Shown: positions 25,084 to 34,415, counted from the stretch's first letter. The stretch: DNA of 64,000 nucleotides from Sphingomonadales bacterium (GCA_022844405.1 JALHLV010000020.1:1-64000), one strand, 5' to 3'. The notes: a model not told the origin generated them from the sequence alone. Made by a program: numbers and translations.

Positions 25084-27350
25084 TGCCCGCCCGCCGGGAG
25101 AGCAGGGCAGGACGGAGCGGTCGTCGGGCCGCTGGGCTGCTTTCGTTGGCGTTGGCCGCGTTGGTCGCGCTCCTGCCGATCAGTCCAGGGCAGGCCGACG
25201 AGCGCCGCGCCGATAGCGCGTCTCAGGAGAAACGTCCGCGCATCGCCCTGGTCCTGGCAGGCGGCGGGGCAAAGGGCATCGCCCATGTCGGGGTGATCAA
25301 GGAACTCGAACGCGCCGGGGTTCGGATCGACATCGTCGTCGGCACCAGCATGGGCGCCATTGTCGGCGGCCTCTACGCGATGGGCCATGACGGCGATGAG
25401 CTCGAGAAGCTCGTGCAGCAGGTCGACTGGGGAAACCTGTTCGTGGACGAGACCCCGCGCCAGGACCTGACCATTCGCCGCAAGAGCGACGATGTCGGAT
25501 TTCTTGCCGATGCCCGCCTGCGCATCAAGGATGGCAAGCCAAACCTGCCGCAGGGCGCGATCAAGGGACAGAAGCTTGCCCTGGTCATGCGAGAGCTGAC
25601 CCGGCCGGCCGTCGCGGTGCATGACTTCGACGCGTTGCCTCGCCGCTACAGGGCGGTCGCGGCCGACGTCATGACCGGCGATGAGGTGGTGCTCGGGTCC
25701 GGAGACCTGGCGGCCGCCATGCGGGCCAGCATGTCGGTCCCGGCGGTCTTCCCGCCGGTGACGATCGAAGGACGCGTCCTCGTCGACGGTGGTGTCGTCA
25801 ACAACGTCCCGATCAGTGTCGCGAGGAGCCTCGGCGCCGACATCATCATCGTCTCCGGCTTTACCGAGACGCTGAAGCGCCCCGAGGAGCTGACTTCCGC
25901 GTTGAGCATCCTGAACCAGACGATCGATGTCATGATGGTACAGGCTACGCGGGCCCAACTCGCGACCTTGCGTCCCCAGGACATACTGATCCTCACCGAT
26001 ACCGGCGACATCACGGCCGCCGATTTCGACAGGGTGTCGGAGACGGTGCCGCTGGGAGAGCGATCGGCGCGCGGCGTCCGCGAGCGGCTTGTGCAGGTCG
26101 CACAGGCGGCCGGGGCGGGCGACGCCACGGCCGGCCCGCTCGCTCCGGTGGAACACCGCGGTGTCGTCGCGGACATCAGGTTCGAGGGCAGTCCGGGAGT
26201 CGCCGATGCGGTGCTTCTCGCCCGGATGGAGACCCGGCCCGGCCAGTCGCTCGACACGCGCCAACTCGACCGCGACATGAGCGCCATCTACGGTCTGGGG
26301 CTGTTTGAGACTGTTGGCTACAGAATCGATGGTTCCGGCGACCGCAGCACGGTAGTCATCGACGCGAGGCCGCATCCTTCGGGGAAGGACTATCTCCGCT
26401 TCGGAGCGCGTTTCACCAACGACTTCAACGGCGAGGCGACCTACGATTTCAGCGTCGCCTACACGCGCTCGGCGATCAACAGTCTCAACGCCGAGTGGCG
26501 CAGCCAGGCGATCATCGGCCAGACGATGGCGGTTTACAGCGAGTTCTACCAGCCGCTGGACCCCGCCGGCCGGTTTCACCTCACGCCCGCGGTATTCGCC
26601 GGCGAACGGCCGATCAGCCTCGATTACGGCACGCCGGCGGAGCGCCGCGACCGCCTGGGCGAGATACGCGGCGAACTCCGACTGGGCGTCAACGTCTCCG
26701 ACGATCTGATGGTCTACACCGCCTTCGGCGGCGGTACGGCGGCGCTTCGCAGCCGCTCGGCGGCAGCCATTCCCACCGATCACTATACGACCGCGCGCGT
26801 TTCGCTCGGCGTTGTCTACGATACGTTCGACAATCTCAACTTTCCCCGCAGCGGCGTGTTCGCGGTTGGCCGATACGACTGGTCGGATGGCGCCTTTGGC
26901 GCCAGCCACGATTTCCAGGCGTCGCGGCTCAGTGTCAATGTCGCCCGATCGTGGGGCCGCAACACCCTCGTCCTGGGGGCCATGGCCGATCTGTCCTGGG
27001 ATGGGGAGCGGCCGGTCGGCGACTACGCCGAGCTTGGCGGCCCGTTCCGGTTGTCCGGCCTTCCGGCCAAGGCGCTCTCGGGACGTCAGGCTCTGCTGGC
27101 GCGGGCGGTCTACTATAACGAGATCGGCGGCTTCGGCCCGGCGGCCTTCAGGGTGCCGCTCTATGCCGGCGCTTCCGTCGAATATGGCGGCGTCTTCAGC
27201 AGAATGTCCGACATAGACCTCGGCCGCATGCGCTGGGGCGGTTCGGTGTTCATCGGAATGGATACCTTCATCGGCCCGCTGCTGGTCGGCGTCGGCATCA
27301 CCGAGGGCGGCGAGAAGGCTGCCTTCGTAGCCATCGGCAGCCTGTTCTAG
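25083..27350 (+). CDS. Patatin-like phospholipase fused to POTRA and Omp85-type barrel (PlpD-like)
   Basis: The 755-aa protein has a signal peptide (about 15-38) and a patatin domain (about 50-320) with the oxyanion loop GGGAKG (60-65), nucleophile GTSMG (Ser89) and catalytic DGG (Asp235). A POTRA-like segment (about 360-430, IRFEGSPGV to VVIDARPHPSG) and a C-terminal barrel (about 435-755) follow. This is the type Vd (PlpD) or YchK/RssA-barrel layout, in which an outer-membrane barrel carries a lipase to the surface or periplasm. All catalytic residues are present. The ATG overlaps the previous stop by one base. Confidence 0.9.
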   Translation: MPARRESRAGRSGRRAAGLLSLALAALVALLPISPGQADERRADSASQEKRPRIALVLAGGGAKGIAHVGVIKELERAGVRIDIVVGTSMGAIVGGLYAMGHDGDELEKLVQQVDWGNLFVDETPRQDLTIRRKSDDVGFLADARLRIKDGKPNLPQGAIKGQKLALVMRELTRPAVAVHDFDALPRRYRAVAADVMTGDEVVLGSGDLAAAMRASMSVPAVFPPVTIEGRVLVDGGVVNNVPISVARSLGADIIIVSGFTETLKRPEELTSALSILNQTIDVMMVQATRAQLATLRPQDILILTDTGDITAADFDRVSETVPLGERSARGVRERLVQVAQAAGAGDATAGPLAPVEHRGVVADIRFEGSPGVADAVLLARMETRPGQSLDTRQLDRDMSAIYGLGLFETVGYRIDGSGDRSTVVIDARPHPSGKDYLRFGARFTNDFNGEATYDFSVAYTRSAINSLNAEWRSQAIIGQTMAVYSEFYQPLDPAGRFHLTPAVFAGERPISLDYGTPAERRDRLGEIRGELRLGVNVSDDLMVYTAFGGGTAALRSRSAAAIPTDHYTTARVSLGVVYDTFDNLNFPRSGVFAVGRYDWSDGAFGASHDFQASRLSVNVARSWGRNTLVLGAMADLSWDGERPVGDYAELGGPFRLSGLPAKALSGRQALLARAVYYNEIGGFGPAAFRVPLYAGASVEYGGVFSRMSDIDLGRMRWGGSVFIGMDTFIGPLLVGVGITEGGEKAAFVAIGSLF

Positions 27351-27422
27351 AACCGATTCCCCGGAGGAAGCATGTTCGGAACCATTCGATGCGCCAGCCC
27401 CTGGCTTCTGTTTCGGTTGTTT

Positions 27423-27440
27423 CGGTGACAGTGCACTTAA
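27423..27440 (-). repeat. Right end repeat of the 21.6-kb sulfatase region
   Basis: CGGTGACAGTGCACTTAA is the exact inverted copy of 5801-5818. It lies 73 bp after the patatin stop and 97 bp before the SDR gene. Confidence 0.8.
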
Positions 27441-27536
27441 TTGACGGCGCCCTCGCCATGGATGCGCGGCGCTTCCCGTCGACCGGGGATGTCCTGTAGA
27501 ACAGGACTTTACGCAGTTTCGCAGGGGAGCTTTTCA

Positions 27537-28316
27537 ATGGACCTGGGCATTCGCGGCCGCGCCGCCATCGTCAACGCGGCATCCAAGGGGCTGGGCCGGG
27601 CGTGCGCCTTCTCGCTGGCGCGCGAGGGGGCCGTGCTGACCATTTCGGCGCGCGGGGAAGAGGCGCTGCGGGAAACCGCCGCCGCGATCCGCGCCGAAAC
27701 CGGCGCGGCGGTGACCGCCGTGGTCGCCGACGTGGCGACCGAGGCCGGCCGCGCCGCGGTGCTGGCGGCGTGCCCCGAGCCCGACATCCTGGTGAACAAC
27801 TGCGGCGGCCCGAAAGCGGGCAATTTCCGCGACTGGACCCGCGACGACTGGATCGCCGCGCTCGACGCCAACATGCTCAGCGCCATCGAACTGATCAAGG
27901 CGACCGTCGATCCGATGATCGCCCGCCGGTTCGGCCGCATCGTCAACATCACCTCGGGCGCGGTGAAGGCGCCGATCGCGCCGCTCGGCCTGTCCAACGG
28001 CGCCCGCGCCGGCCTGACCGGCTTCATCGCCGGCATCTCGCGGCAATTGGCCGAGCACAACGTCACCATCAACAATCTGCTGCCCGGCGCGTTCGACACC
28101 GACCGCATCCGCGTGCCCATCCGCGCCATGGCCCAGCAGCAGGGCAAGGGCGAGGACGAGGTGATGGCGGGCATGCTCGCCACGATTCCCGCCCGGCGCC
28201 TCGGCACGCCGCACGAGTTCGGCGAGGCCTGCGCGTTCCTGTGCTCGGCGCAGGCCGGCTACATCGTCGGCCAGAATTTCCTGATCGACGGCGGCCAGAT
28301 CAATTCGACGATGTAG
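27537..28316 (+). CDS. Short-chain dehydrogenase/reductase
   Basis: The 259-aa protein has a Rossmann fold with a variant nucleotide motif (NAASKGLGRA, close to TGASxGIG), the NNCGG turn and a serine in ITSGAV. The usual catalytic Tyr-xxx-Lys is not obvious: where YxxxK should be the sequence reads LSNGARAGL. The family also includes such atypical members (3-oxoacyl-ACP reductase-like). GGGGAG lies 9 nt before the ATG. Substrate unknown. Confidence 0.85.
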   Translation: MDLGIRGRAAIVNAASKGLGRACAFSLAREGAVLTISARGEEALRETAAAIRAETGAAVTAVVADVATEAGRAAVLAACPEPDILVNNCGGPKAGNFRDWTRDDWIAALDANMLSAIELIKATVDPMIARRFGRIVNITSGAVKAPIAPLGLSNGARAGLTGFIAGISRQLAEHNVTINNLLPGAFDTDRIRVPIRAMAQQQGKGEDEVMAGMLATIPARRLGTPHEFGEACAFLCSAQAGYIVGQNFLIDGGQINSTM

Positions 28317-28322
28317 CCGGCC

Positions 28323-28679
28323 CTACGCGTCCTCGAAGAACTTCTCGCGGATTTTGCCGCCGGGCGCGTAGACCGACGAATCCCGGCCGATCTCGTACAT
28401 GCGGTTCCACGAGCCGGTCGGCTTCAGCGGCCCGAAGATCTGGCGCATCTGGTCGTAATAGTGGTGGGCGAAATGGGCGTGCAGCGAGGCATGATCCTCC
28501 CACAGCTCGTGGACGGTAACGCGCGTCGGCACGCAGGGATCAGCCGCGAAACAGTATTCCAGGCAGCCGGGCTCCTCGGTGCGGGTTTTCCACTGCACCG
28601 GCGCGCACAGCCGGATGGCCTCGTCGCGGGTGGCCTGGTCGGCGAAGTCGATATGGGCGTGAATGATGACCTGCGGCAT
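28323..28679 (-). CDS. Antibiotic-biosynthesis-monooxygenase (ABM) fold protein
   Basis: The 118-aa protein has the dimeric ferredoxin-like ABM domain with TEEPGCLEYCF and HELWEDHASLHAHFA, typical of quinol monooxygenases and related cofactor-free oxygenases. It is convergent with the SDR (6 bp between stops) and lies downstream of the beta-propeller gene. A role in ring oxidation is possible but not shown. Confidence 0.85.
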   Translation of the reverse strand: MPQVIIHAHIDFADQATRDEAIRLCAPVQWKTRTEEPGCLEYCFAADPCVPTRVTVHELWEDHASLHAHFAHHYYDQMRQIFGPLKPTGSWNRMYEIGRDSSVYAPGGKIREKFFEDA

Positions 28680-28787
28680 GTGTTCGTCTCCCCGGGATTT
28701 TCGTCGTCTTCAGTGCATTAAGCGAGCGGCGGCCCCGCGCGCAACCATTTTGCGCGCAAAGCCGCCGCCGCGGTGGCGATGGACGGT

Positions 28788-29816
28788 TCAGGCGTGCTCG
28801 GACACCGGCTTGCGGGACGTGGCCTTCTCGTCGGCCGGCTCGCGGGTCCAGCGGTTGTGCGACGGTCCTTCCCGGCCGCGCGCGGCGCCCTTGTGCTCCG
28901 GATAGACCGTGGCGGTGTAGAAATCGCCGTGGTCGTCGACCGCGAGCTGGTGGATGTAGATCGCCAGGTTCTCGTGCCGCTCGAGGATCTCGAACGTGGT
29001 CGCGTCCATCACCACCAGGTCGTGGAACTCGTCGCTGGCATAGATGCGGTTGCCCTTGACCAGGATGGAGAGCGGCGTGAGGTGGGTCCATTCCTCGAGG
29101 AAGTTGCCGTCAGGGTCGAACACCTGGATGCGGCTCTTGCGGTCCGGGTCCTTCACCGTGCGTTCCGCGGCGATCTGGCCGGGCACGGTCATGTAGGAAT
29201 GCATGTCGCCGCCGCGGAAGTCGACCACCAGCAGCCGGCCGTCCGGCGTCTGCGCCACGGCGTGCGGCGAGTTGAACTGGCCCGGCGCGTTACCCCAGCC
29301 GCCGATCTCCTTGATGTACTCGCCGTCTGGCGTGTACCAGATCATGCGGGCGTTCCAGTAGCCGTCGGTGACGACGATGTTGCCGTTCTTTTGCACCTCG
29401 ACGCCGGTGGGGCCGTTGAACAGGTAGGGCGCGTTGCCCGGCTTGCCCAGGGTGCCGAGACTCAGCACCAGCCTGCCGTCCTTGGTGTATTTCTTGACCA
29501 TGTGGCCGTCGCGGTCGACGGTCCAGATGTGGCCGTCGATGAAGTAGATGGTGTGGGCGCCCAGCGCGAAGCCCGGCTCGTCGGACGGACCCCACTTGCC
29601 CAGGTAGTTGCCCTGCCGGTCGAACATGGAGACGCTGCTCTTGCCCATCTTGGCGCTCATGGCGAGCGGATGGGCGGCCCAGTGCTCGAGGTCGCGGGTG
29701 AACAGGTAGACGACGCCGTCGTCGTCGACGGTCACGCCCGAGCCCATCTCGAAGATCATGTCCTCGGGATATTTCGGCCATTCCGGCACCCGCCGGTAAT
29801 ATTTGTTGTCGCTCAT
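28788..29816 (-). CDS. NHL/six-bladed beta-propeller protein
   Basis: The 342-aa protein consists of repeated propeller blades of the NHL type (FDRQGNYLGKWG, YTKDGRLVLSLG, YTPDGEYIKEIGGWG, FDPDGNFLEEW). It has no signal peptide. The blades end with FNGPTGVEV and FNSPHAVAQTPDG, typical of peptidyl-alpha-hydroxyglycine lyase or SMP-30-like propellers, but catalytic residues cannot be assigned. The ATG at 29816 follows GGGGAA; an upstream in-frame start adds 22 residues without support. Confidence 0.85.
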   Translation of the reverse strand: MSDNKYYRRVPEWPKYPEDMIFEMGSGVTVDDDGVVYLFTRDLEHWAAHPLAMSAKMGKSSVSMFDRQGNYLGKWGPSDEPGFALGAHTIYFIDGHIWTVDRDGHMVKKYTKDGRLVLSLGTLGKPGNAPYLFNGPTGVEVQKNGNIVVTDGYWNARMIWYTPDGEYIKEIGGWGNAPGQFNSPHAVAQTPDGRLLVVDFRGGDMHSYMTVPGQIAAERTVKDPDRKSRIQVFDPDGNFLEEWTHLTPLSILVKGNRIYASDEFHDLVVMDATTFEILERHENLAIYIHQLAVDDHGDFYTATVYPEHKGAARGREGPSHNRWTREPADEKATSRKPVSEHA

Positions 29817-30028
29817 GTCGATTCCCCGTTTTGGTTCGGGGGCATTGTAGCGTGTCTGTCCATGCCGCGACAGACACTGCATTCACCGGTGCTGAATCCT
29901 CCGGGTGCGGCCGAAACGGCAACAGGCCCCAGCGACTCGCGCCGCCGGGCGCGAACGGATCAAGCCGGCGCTTTATCAATTGCCCGAACCGGAGGATGCT
30001 GTGGCATCGGGATCGACGGGAGGCGGGC

Positions 30029-30349
30029 ATGGCCGAGGTTGCGACGAGGAAACTGCTGGAGAACGACAAGGTTATCGTCTGGGAACTGCTGCTCGAGCCC
30101 GGCGAGAGCACCGGCGTGCACCGCCACGAGATGAGCTACATCATCCATGTGATCGAGGGCTCGACGCTGCGCGCCACCGACGGCAACGGCGAGAATCCGG
30201 CCGAAGTGACCCTCGAGGCGGACGATACCTATTTCTTCGAGGTCAGCGACGGCATCGCCACATCAGGCCGGCTGCGGACCACGGCGACCCACGACGCGAT
30301 GAACGTCGGCAGCGGCCGCTACCGGGAAATCATGGTCGAGCTCAAATAG
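30029..30349 (+). CDS. Small cupin-domain protein
   Basis: The 106-aa single-domain cupin has a metal-site motif beginning PGESTGVHRHEMSYIIHVIEG and a second half LEADDTYFFEVSDG. GGAGG lies 6 nt before the ATG. It may be an isomerase or dioxygenase or a ligand-binding protein; no substrate can be inferred. It lies in a run of small catabolic-type genes. Confidence 0.85.
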   Translation: MAEVATRKLLENDKVIVWELLLEPGESTGVHRHEMSYIIHVIEGSTLRATDGNGENPAEVTLEADDTYFFEVSDGIATSGRLRTTATHDAMNVGSGRYREIMVELK

Positions 30350-30425
30350 ATGTCATCCGCCATGCGTTGACATCCAACGCCGCGATGCGGATGCTCCCCG
30401 AACCACTTCAGGGAGGATGACCATC

Positions 30426-30797
30426 ATGGCCAAGCTCAGCTACTGCACCGTCGGCTCGAACCGGCTGGAAGAGGCGAAGGCATATTATGACGCGCTGCTC
30501 GGCAGCATCGGCATGACGCCGCGCTTCGAGCATCCGTCGGGCGGGCGGCTCTATTCGGGCGACGCCGGCATGTTCGGCGTGATCGGCGCGTTCGACGGCA
30601 AGCTGGCGACGGTCGGCAACGGCACGATGATCGCCTTCAGCCTCGACTCGCGCGCCGAGGTGGACGCGTTCTACGCCAAGGCGATCGAACTCGGAGGCAC
30701 CGACGACGGCGCACCCGGCGAGCGCGCGCCCGGCGTCTATTTCTCCTATTTCCGCGACCTCGACGGCAACAAACTCTGCGCCTACATATTCGGCTAG
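30426..30797 (+). CDS. VOC-family (glyoxalase-like) protein
   Basis: The 123-aa protein has the vicinal-oxygen-chelate fold (LEEAKAYYDALLGSIGM at the start, YFSYFRDLDGNKLCAYIFG at the end). I choose the second ATG (30426) because GGAGG is 9 nt upstream; the first (30417) touches it. These small VOC proteins often act as lactoylglutathione-lyase-like or fosfomycin-type enzymes, and the specificity is unknown. Confidence 0.88.
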   Translation: MAKLSYCTVGSNRLEEAKAYYDALLGSIGMTPRFEHPSGGRLYSGDAGMFGVIGAFDGKLATVGNGTMIAFSLDSRAEVDAFYAKAIELGGTDDGAPGERAPGVYFSYFRDLDGNKLCAYIFG

Positions 30798-30813
30798 GGC
30801 CAGGGGGAGCACC

Positions 30814-31749
30814 ATGAGCCGCGCGGATTTCGACCGGCTGGCGGAGAGGCTGCGCAACTGGGGGCGCTGGGGCGACGACGACCAGCGCGGCACCCTCAAC
30901 CACATCGGGCCCGAGGCGCTGAAGAACGCCGCGGCCACGGTGCGGTCGGGCAAGCTGTTCAGCCTGGGCCTGAATTTCGACAAGGACGGTCCGCAGCTCG
31001 GCGCCGGGCGCTTCAACCCGAAGCTCTATCCCACCGACCTGTTCACGCCGCTCAACCCGGCCCATCCCAGCGCCAGGTATTCGGACGACGTCATCCACAT
31101 GCCGCTGCAGGCGGCCACGCAGTGGGACGCGCTCGCCCATGTCCACTATGACGGCGTGCTCTACAACAACTGCCAGGCCTGCGACACGCTGAGCGTGAAG
31201 GGGGCATCGCGGCTGGGGATCGAGCACCTGGCGACGCCGGGCATCATGTCGCGCGGCGTCCTGCTCGACATTCTCCGGCTCAAGCGCGCCGACCGGCTGC
31301 CCGACGACTACGCCATCACCGTCGACGACCTCAACGCGGCCTGCGCGGCGCAGGGCGTGAGGATGATGACGGGCGATATCGTCCTGATCCGCACCGGCCA
31401 CATCCAGCGGTTTACGGTGGAACGCGACCGGGCGGCGTTCAGCGGCATGCAGCCGGGGCTCGATCCCCGCTGCGCCGAGTGGGTCCACGACCACTCGCTG
31501 GCGGCGGTGTGCGCCGACAATCTGGGCGTGGAGATATTGGGGCCGCCGGTCTTCCGCTCGGAAATGCCGCTGGCGTTCCACATGCTGTGCCTGCGCGACA
31601 TGGGCTGCCCGCTCGGCGAGATGTTCAACCTGGACGCGCTGGCCGCCGACTGCGCCGATGACGGGCGTTACACATTCCTGCTGTCGGCGCCGCCGATCCC
31701 GTTCACCAACGCGGTCGGTTCGCCGGTCAACCCGCTGGCGCTCAAGTAG
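30814..31749 (+). CDS. Cyclase-family hydrolase (kynurenine formamidase-like)
   Basis: The 311-aa protein belongs to the metal-dependent cyclase/kynurenine-formamidase family. The metal motif reads QAATQWDALAHVHYDG, where the classical form is HxGTHxDxPxH. Thus the second His and the Pro are replaced, as in a known subgroup of larger cyclases. It may open a cyclic amide, ester or related bond. It follows the VOC gene by 16 nt, probably in the same transcript. Confidence 0.85.
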   Translation: MSRADFDRLAERLRNWGRWGDDDQRGTLNHIGPEALKNAAATVRSGKLFSLGLNFDKDGPQLGAGRFNPKLYPTDLFTPLNPAHPSARYSDDVIHMPLQAATQWDALAHVHYDGVLYNNCQACDTLSVKGASRLGIEHLATPGIMSRGVLLDILRLKRADRLPDDYAITVDDLNAACAAQGVRMMTGDIVLIRTGHIQRFTVERDRAAFSGMQPGLDPRCAEWVHDHSLAAVCADNLGVEILGPPVFRSEMPLAFHMLCLRDMGCPLGEMFNLDALAADCADDGRYTFLLSAPPIPFTNAVGSPVNPLALK

Positions 31750-31910
31750 CGGCGGTCCCGGCGGGCGTGTGCACGGCGGACATGTCTCCGTCAACGGATA
31801 GCGACTTGAGGGAAACCTCGCGGACGCATAGGTTCGTTGCGATGCCGTCCCGTTGTTTCAACCGGTGCCCGTCCGGGCATGCGTGCGCGGGGATTCCGTA
31901 AGGGTACTCA

Positions 31911-32879
31911 ATGGCTTCTGGTCTCGCCGCACTGCTGGACGACATCGCGGGCATCGCCAAGATCGCCGCCGCCTCGATCGACGACGTGGGCATGGCCGCC
32001 GGCAAGGCCGGCACCAAGGCCGTCGGCGTGGTGGTCGACGACACCGCCGTCACTCCCAGCTACGCCATGGGGTTCACGCCCGACCGCGAGCTGCCGATCA
32101 TCTGGAAGATCGCCCGCGGGTCGCTGCGCAACAAGCTGCTGTTCCTGCTGCCGGGCGCGGTGGCGCTCAGCGCCTTCGCGCCGTGGGCGGTGACGCCGCT
32201 GCTGATGATGGGCGGCGCCTATCTGTGCTTCGAGGCCACCGAGAAGATCATCGAGGCCTTCGGCGATCATGGCGAGGACGAGGCGCTGGAGGAGCTGGCG
32301 CTCAGCTCCGCCGAGCTGGAGGCGGTGAAGGTGGCGGGCGCGATCCGTACCGACTTCATCCTGTCCGCCGAGATCATGGCCATCGCGCTGGCCGACGTGG
32401 CGGACAGGCCGCTCGCGATCCAGGCGGCGGCGCTCGCGGTCGTCGGCGTCGCGATCACCATCGCGGTCTACGGCGTCGTCGGATTCATCGTCAAGATGGA
32501 CGATATCGGGCTGCATCTGTCCCAGCGCAAGCAGCCGCTGATGCGCAGCCTGGGCCACGGGCTGCTCAGGGCCATGCCGCCGCTGCTGCAGGGGCTGTCG
32601 ATCGTCGGCACGGCGGCCATGCTGTGGGTCGGCGGCGGTATCATCGTGCATGGCCTGCACGACTTCCACCTGGAGACCATTCCGCATCTGGTGGAGCTGT
32701 TTTCCCACTGGACGGGCCAGGTTCCCGGCATCGGCGTGGTGACCGAATGGCTCGGATTCGCGGTCGGGTCGGCCGCCGTCGGCTTCGTCATCGGCGGCGT
32801 GATCGTCGCCGTGATGCATTTCATCCCGCGCCGCAAGCACAAGGCGCATGCGGCGCCGCAGCCGCCCGAAGCTACCTGA
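31911..32879 (+). CDS. DUF808 (YedI-like) inner-membrane protein
   Basis: The 322-aa protein starts MASGLAALLDDIAGIAKIAA and has the hydrophobic segments and DDTAVTP motif of the DUF808/YedI family. It has five or six membrane helices, a family found widely in proteobacteria without known function. Its 3' end overlaps the small antisense-oriented gene after it by 8 bp. Confidence 0.93.
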   Translation: MASGLAALLDDIAGIAKIAAASIDDVGMAAGKAGTKAVGVVVDDTAVTPSYAMGFTPDRELPIIWKIARGSLRNKLLFLLPGAVALSAFAPWAVTPLLMMGGAYLCFEATEKIIEAFGDHGEDEALEELALSSAELEAVKVAGAIRTDFILSAEIMAIALADVADRPLAIQAAALAVVGVAITIAVYGVVGFIVKMDDIGLHLSQRKQPLMRSLGHGLLRAMPPLLQGLSIVGTAAMLWVGGGIIVHGLHDFHLETIPHLVELFSHWTGQVPGIGVVTEWLGFAVGSAAVGFVIGGVIVAVMHFIPRRKHKAHAAPQPPEAT

Positions 32880-33165
32880 GCGGCGACGGCCGATCGGTCC
32901 CCCCGGCCGAGTAGGCTGTCGGTACGATTGGCGTGGGCGGGCCGCCGCCGGCATTGGCGGCTTCCGCGGCAATCGCCGCGTCGTCCGGCGCGCCGGCATC
33001 GACCGGCGCATCGGCATCACCGGTCCACCGGGCTTCCCATTGTATCTGCGACGACTCGGCCTTGCCGCCCGCGGGATTCGCGTCTCCGCTGATCTCCTGC
33101 GCTACGGTGGGGCCGCCCGCAGCCGCGGTGATGCCCAGCAATAGAATGAATGCGGTATTTCTCAT
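32872..33165 (-). CDS. Small secreted protein of unknown function
   Basis: The 97-aa product has a signal peptide (MRNTAFILLLGITAAAGG, cleavage near VAQ) and an acidic, Ala/Asp-rich mature part without recognisable domain. GAGGA lies shortly before the ATG at 33165, which supports it being real. It overlaps the end of the DUF808 gene by 8 bp on the other strand. Confidence 0.5.
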   Translation of the reverse strand: MRNTAFILLLGITAAAGGPTVAQEISGDANPAGGKAESSQIQWEARWTGDADAPVDAGAPDDAAIAAEAANAGGGPPTPIVPTAYSAGGTDRPSPLR

Positions 33166-33263
33166 TGGTTCCTCGAGTGGTTGCGGACTTTTCGCGGCCC
33201 ACTGGGAGATCAACGCACAGGAGGCAGGTTCATTCCCGTTCGACGGAAATTCAGTGATCAGAA

Positions 33264-34415
33264 TCAGTTGATGACGGCGTGCCGCCGGGGCGTGCCGCTG
33301 ATGTATTCGTGCAGCGGATTGAGCGACGGGATGTGGCTGAAGATGACGTTCATAACCACGGTCATCGGCACCGCCATCAGCGCGCCGGGGATGCCCCACA
33401 GCCAGGTCCAGATCACCACCGAGAAGAACATGATGATCGGGTTGATGATGAAGCGGCGGCCGAGCAGGCTGGGGGTGATGAAGCTGCCCTCCAGCACATG
33501 GGCGATGAAGTAGACAAGCGGCACCAGCAGGGCGTGCTCGGTATCGGGGAACTGCAACAGCGCGGCGACGGTGGTCAGCGCGATTCCGACCATCGCGCCG
33601 ATATAGGGGATGAAGTTGAGCACCGCGACCACCATGCCCCAGAACAGCGCGTTCTCCAGCCCCAGCGCGTAAAGGCCGGCGCCAACCACCGCGCCCATCG
33701 CCACGTTGATGCCGGTGATGGTGAGCAGGTAGGACGAGATCTCCCGCTCGATGGTGCTGACGATCGATACCACGGCGCGCTTGTCGTGGAATGTCGGCAT
33801 CAGCCGCACGGTCTTTTCCTTGAACATGTCGCCGGCCGCCAGCAGGAAATACAGCAGCACCAGCATCATGAACAGGCTGACCCCCATCTGCTGGATTCCG
33901 GTAAGCAGGCGTCCCATCACCGGCGTGCTGGCGGCCGCCACCGTCGTTCGCGGCTTCCTTTCGATGGTCGCGATCCGGGCCACCTCGTTGGAGGCCTTCT
34001 CCAGGCTGGCGAAGGAGTCGAGCACCGGCCTGAACTTGTCGCGGAGCTGGCTGCTGATCCCGGGGGCCCGGTCGATCCACTCCAGCGCAGGCGTGCTGGC
34101 GGCGACAACGGTGAGCGCGCCGACCGACACGAGCGCGGCCAGCGCCAGGGCCGCCACCAGCGGCGCCGGCACGCCCTTGCGGACCAGCGGCCGCTGCAGC
34201 GGTGCGAGCGCGAAGCCGATCAGCAGCGCGGCGACGAGCGGGATGAACACCGTCGACGCCAGGTAGAGACACCCGATCACCAGGATGAGGAACATGCCGA
34301 TCATGCTGACATGCGCCCAATTGCGAAGCGTCTCGGCGCCGAACAGCTCTGCCGCCACGACCGGCTCGACCGGCGCGGCTGGTGCTGCCTCTTGGCGTTG
34401 CTGAAACGTCTGCAT
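33264..34415 (-). CDS. AI-2E-family (YdiK/PerM-like) transporter
   Basis: The 383-aa protein has the PF01594 layout: hydrophobic N-terminal pair, a soluble amphipathic stretch (about 110-190) and a cluster of C-terminal helices. These contain NFIPYIGAMVG, VLEGSFITPSLLGRRFIINP and a GIPGALMAVPM segment, all family signatures. Members export small molecules or act as Na+/H+ antiporters; the substrate here is unknown. Confidence 0.93.
   Translation of the reverse strand: MQTFQQRQEAAPAAPVEPVVAAELFGAETLRNWAHVSMIGMFLILVIGCLYLASTVFIPLVAALLIGFALAPLQRPLVRKGVPAPLVAALALAALVSVGALTVVAASTPALEWIDRAPGISSQLRDKFRPVLDSFASLEKASNEVARIATIERKPRTTVAAASTPVMGRLLTGIQQMGVSLFMMLVLLYFLLAAGDMFKEKTVRLMPTFHDKRAVVSIVSTIEREISSYLLTITGINVAMGAVVGAGLYALGLENALFWGMVVAVLNFIPYIGAMVGIALTTVAALLQFPDTEHALLVPLVYFIAHVLEGSFITPSLLGRRFIINPIIMFFSVVIWTWLWGIPGALMAVPMTVVMNVIFSHIPSLNPLHEYISGTPRRHAVIN

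Noticed and set aside
27351-27536. Search for a second copy of the tRNA-Ser 3' end as an attachment site
   Set aside because: No direct repeat of the tRNA end was found near 27.4 kb, so site-specific integration into the tRNA is not supported; only the 18-bp inverted repeats are.
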